From positions 28,652 to 92,651 of the forward strand of contig NZ_JOCF01000020.1 of NCBI RefSeq assembly GCF_000720635.1: a stretch of 64,000 nt of DNA, given 5' to 3'. The position numbers were made by a program, and so were the translations under genes. Positions 57,536 through 64,000 of this stretch are shown here, one piece after another. Below the pieces are notes generated by a model. The model had not been told where the DNA came from. It saw only the letters and a program-made list of their open reading frames with translations, and searched no databases. The first letter of the stretch is position 1, and every line of letters begins with the position of its first letter. This stretch comes from Streptomyces sp. NRRL WC-3742. Lineage in GTDB: Bacteria; Actinomycetota; Actinomycetes; Streptomycetales; Streptomycetaceae.

Positions 57536-58845
57536 GGCCGGTGACCACCGAGGAGGAGAGGACGGCCGCACCGGCCGGGGAGCCGGACGCGGCCCCGCCC
57601 GCCAAGCGGGGCGGCGTCCTCGGCCGGCTGTCCTGGGGGCTGGCCGACCAGGCGGTCTCCAGCATGATCAACTTCGCGGTGGGCATCTACGTCGCCCGCG
57701 AGCTGGGCGTGGACGCCTTCGGCGTGTTCAGCCTCGCCTGGCTCACCTACGGCGTCGTGCTCAACGTCTCCCGGGGCGTGGCCACCGACCCGCTGATGGT
57801 GCGCTTCAGCGGCGTGCCGGAGGCCGCGTGGCGTACGGCGGCGGGCCGCTCCTCCGGCGCCGCGCTCGCCGTCGGCACCACCCTGGGCGCCGTGTGCGTG
57901 CTGGTCGGGCTGGGCCTGGGCGGCGAGGTGGGGACGGCGTTCTCCTGCCTCGGCGTCGCCCTGCCCTGCCTGCTGCTGCAGGACTCCCGGCGGTTCGCCT
58001 TCTTCGCCGCCGGGAGCGGCCGGAAGGCGTTCTTCAACGACCTGGTGCAGGGCGTCTCGCTCGTCCCCGCCATGCTCGTCGCGGCGCGCTTCGGCACCGT
58101 GGCCGCGTTCATCCTGGCCTGGGGCGCCGCCGCCCTGGCCGCCGCCGGGTACGGCTTCCTCCAGTCCGGCATCCGGCCCCGGCTCACCGAAGCCCGCGGC
58201 TGGCTGCGCGAGCAGCGCGACCTCGGCAGCCGGTACCTGGTGGAGAACGTCAGCCTCAGCGGCGCCGGCCAGCTGCGGGCGTACGGCCTCGGCGCCATCG
58301 TCGGGGTCGCCGCGGTGGGCGCCGTGCGGGGCGCCGAACTCCTGCAGGGGCCCTTCCTCGCCCTGCTGATGGGCCTGTCCCTGGTCACCGTCGCGGAGGC
58401 GGCCCGGGTCCTGCGGCAGTCGCCCGAGCGGCTCGGCCGGTTCTGCTTCCTGCTGGGCGGCGGGCAGGCCGGCGCCGCCCTGCTCTGGGGATCGGCGCTG
58501 CTGCTGATGCCCGACCGGCTCGGCGAGGCGGTCCTCGGCGACGTCTGGCACGACGCCTCCCGGCTGATCCTGCCCGCCACCCTCGGTGTCGCGGGCGCGG
58601 GCCTGGGCAGCGGCGCCGCGGCCGGCCTGCGCGCCCTCGCCGCCGCCCGGCGCAGCCTGCGCTGCCAGCTCTTCGCCTCCGCCTGCTACCTGGGCGGGGG
58701 CCTCGGCGGCGCCGCCCTCGCCGGCACCGTCGGCTCCGCCTGGGGCGTCGCCACTGCCACGGCCTGCGGCGCGGCCCTGTGGTGGCTGCACCTGCGGGCC
58801 GCCCTGCGCGAGCACCTCAGCAATCCGAAGACACCCCCGAAGTGA
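57532..58845 (+). CDS. Polysaccharide flippase (Wzx/MATE-like)
   Basis: 437 residues with about 12 membrane helices after a charged ~30-residue start. The Wzx/MVF-type pattern LSWGLADQAVSSMINFAVGIYVARELGVDAFGVFSLAWL is near the N-terminus. It should flip undecaprenyl-linked repeat units to the outside for Wzy. GTG at 57532 overlaps the DUF4910 stop; another in-frame GTG at 57541 is possible. Confidence 0.85.
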   Translation: MRPVTTEEERTAAPAGEPDAAPPAKRGGVLGRLSWGLADQAVSSMINFAVGIYVARELGVDAFGVFSLAWLTYGVVLNVSRGVATDPLMVRFSGVPEAAWRTAAGRSSGAALAVGTTLGAVCVLVGLGLGGEVGTAFSCLGVALPCLLLQDSRRFAFFAAGSGRKAFFNDLVQGVSLVPAMLVAARFGTVAAFILAWGAAALAAAGYGFLQSGIRPRLTEARGWLREQRDLGSRYLVENVSLSGAGQLRAYGLGAIVGVAAVGAVRGAELLQGPFLALLMGLSLVTVAEAARVLRQSPERLGRFCFLLGGGQAGAALLWGSALLLMPDRLGEAVLGDVWHDASRLILPATLGVAGAGLGSGAAAGLRALAAARRSLRCQLFASACYLGGGLGGAALAGTVGSAWGVATATACGAALWWLHLRAALREHLSNPKTPPK

Positions 58846-58852
58846 GGACGCA

Positions 58853-59800
58853 ATGACCGCCGTTCCCCGGTTGAGCATCGGGCTGCCCGTCTACAACGGC
58901 GAGGAGTACCTCGCCGAGTCCCTCGACGCCCTGCTCGGCCAGACCTACGCGGACTTCGAGCTGGTCATCTCCGACAACGCCTCGACCGACACCACCGAGG
59001 ACATCTGCCGCGACTACGCCGCGAAGGACTCGCGCATCCGCTACCTGCGGCTGTCCCGCAACATCGGCGCCGCGCCGAACCACAACTACGTGTTCACCCA
59101 GTGCCGGGGCGAGCTGTTCAAGTGGGCCTCCCACGACGACCTGTACGCCCGGGACTTGCTGCTGCGCTGCGTGGAGGCCCTCGACGAGCGGCCGGACGTC
59201 GTCCTCGCCCACTCCGACCAGGCCGTCATCGACGAGACCGGCAAGGTCAAGGTGCCCTACGAGTACGGGCTCGCCACCGACTCCCCGTCCGCCCCCGTGC
59301 GCTTTCGCAGCCTGCTGTTCGAGCCCGGCGGCGACGACTTCTACGGCGTGATGCGCGCCGACGTGCTGCGCCGCGTCAAGCCGCACGACAGCTACCACCA
59401 CGCCGACCGCACCTTCGTCGCCGAGATCACCCTGCACGGCCCCTTCCACCAGGTGCCCGAACTGCTGTACTTCCGCCGCGACCACCCCACCCGCGCCGAG
59501 CGGGCCAACCCCTCCAAGCGCTCCCGCTGCGTCAACCTGGACCCGCGCCGCGCGGGCCTGCTGCACCCGACGCCCCGTCTCCTCGTCGAGTACGTCTGGG
59601 GCTTCGTCGAGGCGATCCGGCGGGCACCGCTGTCCCCGCAGGACCGGCGCGAGTGCTACCGCGCCCTGGGCGCCTGGCTGACCAGCCGCCGTCACCCGGG
59701 CGCCGGCGAGCGGGTCGAGGACCGCGCCCCGGTCGTGCCCCCCGAGGTCGCCGTCTCCGTGGACGACCTGGTGGCCGGGCGCGAGGGGAGGCGGTCGTGA
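58853..59800 (+). CDS. Glycosyltransferase family 2
   Basis: 315 residues, GT-A fold: LSIGLPVYNGEEYLAESLDALLGQTYADFELVISDNASTD, then RN.GAAPNHN and the D-x-D-like SHDDLY motif. It adds one sugar of the repeat unit at the inner membrane face. The ATG at 58853 has AGTGAGGACG upstream. Confidence 0.9.
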   Translation: MTAVPRLSIGLPVYNGEEYLAESLDALLGQTYADFELVISDNASTDTTEDICRDYAAKDSRIRYLRLSRNIGAAPNHNYVFTQCRGELFKWASHDDLYARDLLLRCVEALDERPDVVLAHSDQAVIDETGKVKVPYEYGLATDSPSAPVRFRSLLFEPGGDDFYGVMRADVLRRVKPHDSYHHADRTFVAEITLHGPFHQVPELLYFRRDHPTRAERANPSKRSRCVNLDPRRAGLLHPTPRLLVEYVWGFVEAIRRAPLSPQDRRECYRALGAWLTSRRHPGAGERVEDRAPVVPPEVAVSVDDLVAGREGRRS

Positions 59801-60993
59801 CCTCCGGGCGCCCGGTGCGCGTGGGGGTGTTCGGCCTGCTCGGCTCCGGCAACCTCGGCAACGACGGCTCGCTGGAGGCCGTCCTCGGCTACCTGCGCGC
59901 CGCGCACCCGGACGCGGTGGTGGACGCGCTGTGCGGCGGCCCCGAGGCCGTCACCGCCCGCTACCGCATCCCCGCCACCCGGCTGCACTGGTACCGCGGG
60001 GAGTACCGCACCGCCTCGCGCCTCGGCTCGGTCCTCGGCAAGGGAGCGGGCAAGCTCGTCGACGTGGCGCGCACCGCCGCCTGGGTGCGTCGGCACGACG
60101 TGGTGATCGTTCCCGGCATGGGCGTCCTCGAAGCCACCCTGCCGCTGCGGCCCTGGGGCTTCCCGTACGCGCTGTTCCTGCTCTGCGCCTCCGGGCGGCT
60201 CCTCGGCACCAAGGTGGCGCTGGTCGGCGTCGGCGCCGCCCCGATCCGCGACCGCGCCGTACGGGCCCTGGTGCGCCGCTCGGCGCGCCTGGCCGCGTAC
60301 CGCTCCTACCGGGACGAGCTGTCCCGCGAGGCCATGCGGGAGATGGGCGTGGACGTCTCCCGGGACGCCGTCCACCCCGACCTCGCCTTCTCGCTGCCCG
60401 CGCCGCCCGCCGTCGAGGCCCGGGACGGGCGGGTCTGCGTGGGCGTCATGGACTTCCACGGCGGCAACGACGACCGCGCCGAGGCGGAGCGGATCCACCG
60501 CCGCTACGTCGAGGGGACGACCCGCTTCGTGCGCACCCTCGTCGAGGCCGGGCGGCCGGTGCGGCTGCTCACCGGCGACGGGGCGGACGCCGCCGTGGTC
60601 ACCGCCATCCTCGAGGCGGTCGACTCCCCGCTGGTCACCGCCTCCCCTGCGGCCTTGCTGGCCGAGCTGATGGCGGAGGCCGCCGCCGCCGACGCCGTGG
60701 TGGCGACCAGGTACCACAACCTGGTCTGCGCCCTGAAGGCCGGCGTCCCGACACTCTCCCTCAGCTACGCGGCCAAGAGCGACGCCCTGATGACCGCGAT
60801 GGGCCTGGACACGTATTGCCATCCGGCCCGCGAGGTCGACGCCGACCGACTGACCGAGCAGTTCCGCGAGTTGGAGAAGAACGCGGCCGAACTGCGGCAG
60901 ACCCTCGCCGAGCACAACGAGGCCGCCGTACGGCGCCTCGACCAGCAGTTCACCGCCCTGACCGCGGCCCTCTTCCCGAAGGAACCCTCATGA
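59797..60993 (+). CDS. Polysaccharide pyruvyltransferase family protein
   Basis: 398 residues. N-terminal GLLGSGNLGNDGSLEAVLGYL is the pyruvyltransferase signature; DVVIVPGMGVLEATLPL and VVATRYHNLVCALKAGVPTLSLSYAAKSDALM are the other conserved blocks of the GT-B-like fold. It would transfer pyruvate from phosphoenolpyruvate as a ketal onto a sugar, adding negative charge. GTG start overlaps the GT2 stop. Confidence 0.88.
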   Translation: MTSGRPVRVGVFGLLGSGNLGNDGSLEAVLGYLRAAHPDAVVDALCGGPEAVTARYRIPATRLHWYRGEYRTASRLGSVLGKGAGKLVDVARTAAWVRRHDVVIVPGMGVLEATLPLRPWGFPYALFLLCASGRLLGTKVALVGVGAAPIRDRAVRALVRRSARLAAYRSYRDELSREAMREMGVDVSRDAVHPDLAFSLPAPPAVEARDGRVCVGVMDFHGGNDDRAEAERIHRRYVEGTTRFVRTLVEAGRPVRLLTGDGADAAVVTAILEAVDSPLVTASPAALLAELMAEAAAADAVVATRYHNLVCALKAGVPTLSLSYAAKSDALMTAMGLDTYCHPAREVDADRLTEQFRELEKNAAELRQTLAEHNEAAVRRLDQQFTALTAALFPKEPS

Positions 60994-61586
60994 AGGTGAC
61001 CGAAGTCCCGGCGATCGCCGGCGCCTACCTGTTCGAGCCGACGCCGTACGCCGACGAGCGCGGCTTCTTCTGCCGCACCTTCGACGCCGAGGTGCTGCGC
61101 TCCGTGGGCATCGACCCGAACTCCTTCGTCCAGCACAGCGTCTCCCGCTCGGTGAAGGGCGTGCTGCGGGGCCTGCACCTGCGCTCCGGCGCCGGCGAGG
61201 CCAAGCTGGTGCGCTGCTCCCACGGGGAGGTCTTCGACGTGGTCGTCGACCTGCGCCCCGACTCCCCGACCTACCGCAACGTGGCCACCTTCGCGCTCTC
61301 CGGCGAGACCCAGGCCAGCGTCTACATCCCGGCGGGCTGCGCGCACGGCTTCCAGGCGCTGACCGACGCCGACGTCTCGTACCGGATCGACCGCCCGCAC
61401 GACCCGAGCGAGGACGTGACCATCGCCTTCGACGACCCGGAGCTCGCCGTCCCCTGGCCGCTGCCGCCCGTATCGATGTCCGAGCGGGACCGGAAGGCAC
61501 CGAGCCTCGCCGAGGCCCTGGCCCTGGCCCTGGTTCCGGCCCTGGCTCCGGCTCCGGCTCCGGCTCCGGCACCCGAGGAGAGCTGA
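60990..61586 (+). CDS. RmlC-like sugar epimerase (cupin)
   Basis: 198 residues. RmlC signature: YADERGFFCRTFD, GVLRGLHLR with catalytic H63, LVRCSHGEVFDVVVDLR, YIPAGCAHGFQAL. In the RmlC pair of tyrosines near Y-K-x-T-x-Y-Y-x-P the second aromatic is replaced (here Y-R-I-D-R-P-H-D-P), so a standard 3,5-epimerisation is uncertain. A Pro/Ala repeat tail (~170-196) follows. ATG overlaps the preceding stop. Confidence 0.85.
   Translation: MKVTEVPAIAGAYLFEPTPYADERGFFCRTFDAEVLRSVGIDPNSFVQHSVSRSVKGVLRGLHLRSGAGEAKLVRCSHGEVFDVVVDLRPDSPTYRNVATFALSGETQASVYIPAGCAHGFQALTDADVSYRIDRPHDPSEDVTIAFDDPELAVPWPLPPVSMSERDRKAPSLAEALALALVPALAPAPAPAPAPEES
61517..61573 (+). repeat. Low-complexity repeat at the 3' end of the RmlC-like gene
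   Basis: CTGGCC-like then four GCTCCG-type units in frame, encoding an Ala/Leu then Ala/Pro tail. Confidence 0.7.
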
Positions 61587-61590
61587 ACCC

Positions 61591-62916
61591 ATGGACGTTG
61601 ACGACTTCCAGCTGCCCAGGTCCCGGGCCGCGAACGAGCGGCTGCACGCCCTGGTCCCCGGCGGCGCGCACACCTACGCCAAGGGCGACGACCAGTACCC
61701 GGAGAACCTCGCCCCGGTCATCAGCCACGGCCGCGGCGCCCACGTGTGGGACGTCGACGGCAACCGCTACGTCGAGTACGGCTCCGGCCTGCGCTCGGTC
61801 AGCCTCGGCCACGCCCACCCGCGGGTCACCGAGGCCGTACGGCACGAACTCGACCGGGGCAGCAACTTCGCCCGGCCGTCCATCCTCGAACTCGAGGCCG
61901 CGGAACGGTTCCTGGCCACCGTGCCCACCGCCGAGATGGTGAAGTTCGCCAAGAACGGCTCCGACGTCACCACCGCCGCCGTACGCCTCGCCCGCGCCGC
62001 CACCGGCCGCCCCCGGGTGGCGATCTGCGCCGACCACCCGTTCTTCTCCACCGACGACTGGTTCATCGGCACCACCCCCATGGACGCCGGCATCCCCGCC
62101 GCGATCACCGACCTCACCGTGTCCTTCCCCTACGGGGACCTGGCCGCCACCGAGGAACTGCTCACCCACCACCGGGGCGAGATCGCCTGCCTGGTCCTCG
62201 AACCCGCCGGCCACGCCGAACCCGCCCCCGGCTACCTCGCGGGCCTGCGTGAACTCGCCGACCGGCACGGCTGCGTGCTGATCTTCGACGAGATGATCAC
62301 GGGCCTGCGCTGGTCCGAGGCCGGCGCCCAGGGCCTGTACGGCGTCGTCCCCGACCTCTCCACCTTCGGCAAGGCGCTGGGCAACGGCTTCGCCGTCTCC
62401 GCCCTCGCCGGGCGCCGCGACCTGATGGAACGCGGCGGACTGCGCCACCCCGAGGACCGGGTGTTCCTGCTCTCCACCACCCACGGCGCGGAGACCCACG
62501 CCCTGGCCGCCGCGATGGCCGTGCAGACCACCTACGTCGAGGAGGGCATCAGCGCCCGGCTGCACGCCCTCGGCGAGCAACTCGCGGCGGGCGTCCGGGA
62601 GGCATCGGCCGGGATGGGCACCGGCGAGCACGTGGCGGTCCGGGGCCGGGCCAGCAACCTGGTCTTCGCGACCCTGGACGAGCACGGGCAGCCCTCGCAG
62701 GAGTACCGCACCCTGTTCCTGCGCCGGCTGCTGGCGGGCGGGGTGCTCGCCCCGTCGTTCGTGGTGAGCAGCGCCCTGACGGACGACGACATCGCGCAGA
62801 CCGTCGACGCGGTGGCCGCCGCCTGCGCCGTCTACCGCAAAGCCCTGGACGCCGGCGACCCCACCCCCTGGCTGGGCGGCCGCCCGGTCAAGCCGGTCTT
62901 CCGCCGCCGCGCCTGA
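61591..62916 (+). CDS. PLP-dependent aminotransferase (class III, glutamate-1-semialdehyde-like)
   Basis: 441 residues. HemL/class III fold: RGAHVWDVDGNRYVEYGSGL, FAKNGSDVTTAAVRLARAATGR, CVLIFDEMITGLRWSEAGAQGLYGVVPDLSTFGKALGNGFAVSAL with the PLP Lys at K261, and LSTTHGAETHALAAA. In this cluster it probably makes an amino sugar. It overlaps the convergent PAP2 gene at the 3' end by 29 bp. Confidence 0.9.
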   Translation: MDVDDFQLPRSRAANERLHALVPGGAHTYAKGDDQYPENLAPVISHGRGAHVWDVDGNRYVEYGSGLRSVSLGHAHPRVTEAVRHELDRGSNFARPSILELEAAERFLATVPTAEMVKFAKNGSDVTTAAVRLARAATGRPRVAICADHPFFSTDDWFIGTTPMDAGIPAAITDLTVSFPYGDLAATEELLTHHRGEIACLVLEPAGHAEPAPGYLAGLRELADRHGCVLIFDEMITGLRWSEAGAQGLYGVVPDLSTFGKALGNGFAVSALAGRRDLMERGGLRHPEDRVFLLSTTHGAETHALAAAMAVQTTYVEEGISARLHALGEQLAAGVREASAGMGTGEHVAVRGRASNLVFATLDEHGQPSQEYRTLFLRRLLAGGVLAPSFVVSSALTDDDIAQTVDAVAAACAVYRKALDAGDPTPWLGGRPVKPVFRRRA

Positions 62917-63550
62917 GGTCTCTCTTCTCCGCTACCCGACCGACCAGCCAGGCGGTGGCCGGTACCGCCGCCAGCGCGGTGCACCAGCCGCCGAGGGCGT
63001 CGGTCGGGTAGTGCGCGCCCAGCACCACCTGCGCCCAGCCCATGACGGCCCCGGCCGCCAGCGCTGCGGCCGTACCCAGCCCACTGCCGCCCCTGCCGCG
63101 TGTGACCGCCATCGCCACGGCGAGGGCGAGCGCGGTGAAGAACGCCGTGTGCCCGCTCGGGTAGGACAGGTTCTGCTCGCCGTGGATGGTGCGCCCGACC
63201 ACGTGCTTGAGCACCGTCGCCGTGCCCACGGCCAGGGCGACGCTACCCACGACCACCGCCGCCGCCCGGGGCTGCCGCAGCACCAGGCAGCCCGCCACCA
63301 CGGCCGCGACCAGCAGGGTCGATCCGACGGGCTCCCCCAGCCAGTCCATGGCGTGCGCGAAGTCCCGCCACGGCGAGCGCAGCCCGTACAGCTCCTGCCC
63401 GAGCCTCCCGTCCACCGGCCCCGGCTGCCCCTTGCCCGCGAACCAGAACCCGAGCAGGACCACCACGACCCCCGCGCCCACCCCGAGCCGTCCCCGCCAC
63501 CGCTCCAACGCCCGCCCCATTCCTCGCCGTTGGGGACTATTCAAACTCAT
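62888..63550 (-). CDS. PAP2-family membrane phosphatase
   Basis: 220 residues with about five to six membrane helices. Active-site blocks: KHVVGRTIHG (C1), YPSGH (C2) and GAHYPTD (C3, where the usual leading S-R pair is not obvious). It may recycle undecaprenyl pyrophosphate, which would suit a neighbouring EPS cluster, or another lipid phosphate. I start at ATG 63550; a longer frame begins upstream without a site, and ATG 63520 is another option. Confidence 0.82.
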   Translation of the reverse strand: MSLNSPQRRGMGRALERWRGRLGVGAGVVVVLLGFWFAGKGQPGPVDGRLGQELYGLRSPWRDFAHAMDWLGEPVGSTLLVAAVVAGCLVLRQPRAAAVVVGSVALAVGTATVLKHVVGRTIHGEQNLSYPSGHTAFFTALALAVAMAVTRGRGGSGLGTAAALAAGAVMGWAQVVLGAHYPTDALGGWCTALAAVPATAWLVGRVAEKRDLRRGGGRPA

Positions 63551-63585
63551 GGCGGGCCCGGATTCCCATTTCACGTCACATTGAC

Positions 63586-63598
63586 GATAATGCCGCCA
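63586..63598 (+). promoter_or_regulatory. Candidate -10 for a leaderless transcript
   Basis: GATAAT at 63586-63591 lies so close to the ATG at 63598 that transcription would begin at or near the start codon, as in leaderless actinobacterial mRNAs. The -35 side is weak. Confidence 0.35.
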
Positions 63599-64000
63599 TG
63601 AGCACGGACGAGCGCAGCCCACTACAGGCATCCCTGGAAGCCGAGATCACCCGCCTGAGCGCCCTCATCAGGCTGACCCCCTACCAGACCCCCAACTTCA
63701 CCTTCCTCGAGGGCGCCACCCCCGCCATGTTCGTCGACCCCGACGGCACCCTCCACCAGCGCTACTTCGAACGCGGCGAGCTGGTCTCCGAACGCTCCAC
63801 CCGCGACCCCGACGAACTCCTCTACTGGGCCTTCGAAGCCGCCACCGCCCACGCCGCCCACTTCTGGGCCACCAACCATCCCGAAGAACCCGGCGACTAC
63901 CCCACCCGCAAACTCGCCCGCCAACTCTCCCTCCTCCACGCCCTCCACCCCCACTGGGCCGCCCGCCTCCGCACCGAACACCACATCCCCCTCCCCGACC
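63598..64000 (+). CDS. Imm63-type immunity protein (5' part)
   Basis: At least 134 residues; it runs off the right edge. The N-terminal helical part is followed by PAMFVDPDGTLHQRYFERGELVSERSTRDPDELLYWAFEAATAHAAHFWA and RKLARQLSLLHALHPHWAARL, which match the Imm63 polymorphic-toxin immunity pattern. Divergent from the PAP2 gene. Its toxin partner is probably to the right of the window. Confidence 0.7.
   Translation, partial: MSTDERSPLQASLEAEITRLSALIRLTPYQTPNFTFLEGATPAMFVDPDGTLHQRYFERGELVSERSTRDPDELLYWAFEAATAHAAHFWATNHPEEPGDYPTRKLARQLSLLHALHPHWAARLRTEHHIPLPD

Noticed and set aside
1..64000. CRISPR arrays, tRNA/rRNA genes, IS elements, attachment sites or replication origins
   Set aside because: None seen: no regularly spaced repeats, no tRNA-like cloverleaf, no transposase or integrase motifs.

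Overview
The window is GC-rich actinobacterial DNA and almost certainly comes from a Streptomyces chromosome. The signs are strong G/C at third codon positions, GTG and TTG starts, many 4-bp ATGA/GTGA gene overlaps, Streptomyces-type families (HTH-less DUF5753, Trypco1, WXG100/EccB, Imm63) and very rare TTA codons. I saw no rRNA, tRNA, CRISPR array, IS element or prophage.

Positions 1-29.6 kb hold a type VII (ESX/WXG100) effector locus. A minus-strand run starts with eccB (28542) and passes through three small WXG100-type genes, a 732-residue WXG100-like/Gly-rich protein, a YbaB-like protein and a further small helical protein. It ends in one enormous gene (328..22560) for a 7410-residue polymorphic toxin-like protein. 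In order, that protein has a CpnT/WXG100-like N-terminus, a cysteine-protease-like (CPD/C80-type) module, a long helical region, a zincin, two tandem ~1700-residue beta-rich copies each closed by another CPD-like module, a possible nucleotide-sugar transferase-like domain, an OTU protease domain, a second zincin, a fourth CPD-like module without its Cys, a degenerate papain-like domain and a terminal deaminase-type CxxC domain. It ends at a perfect hairpin shared with a convergent gene that runs in from the left edge. Two small membrane-protein genes are divergent from eccB.

Positions 29.7-34.6 kb hold small accessory genes: a Trypco1 protein, an unknown, a YciI-like protein with a strong terminator, a decayed SUKH fragment beside a DUF5753 gene that lacks its HTH, and an efflux module (MFS transporter plus cupin, divergent TetR, near-perfect operator over the MFS start codon).

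Positions 35.0-62.9 kb hold a tightly packed plus-strand exopolysaccharide cluster of the Wzx/Wzy type. It encodes a priming phosphosugar transferase, GDP-mannose 6-dehydrogenase, two Wzz-like proteins, four glycosyltransferase-related steps, an AsnB-like amidotransferase, a bi-domain oxidoreductase, a heparinase-like lyase, a beta-helix lipoprotein, a Wzy-like polymerase, a CDP-sugar/C-methyl/PIG-L/SDR/DUF4910 cassette, a flippase, a pyruvyltransferase, an RmlC-like epimerase and a PLP aminotransferase. The likely product is an acidic, modified (amidated, methylated, possibly pyruvylated) polysaccharide. The first two large genes each carry an early TTA codon (codons 23 and 6), which suggests bldA control, and a ~460-bp leader with several hairpins precedes them.

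The right edge has a PAP2-family phosphatase (convergent) and the start of an Imm63-type immunity gene.
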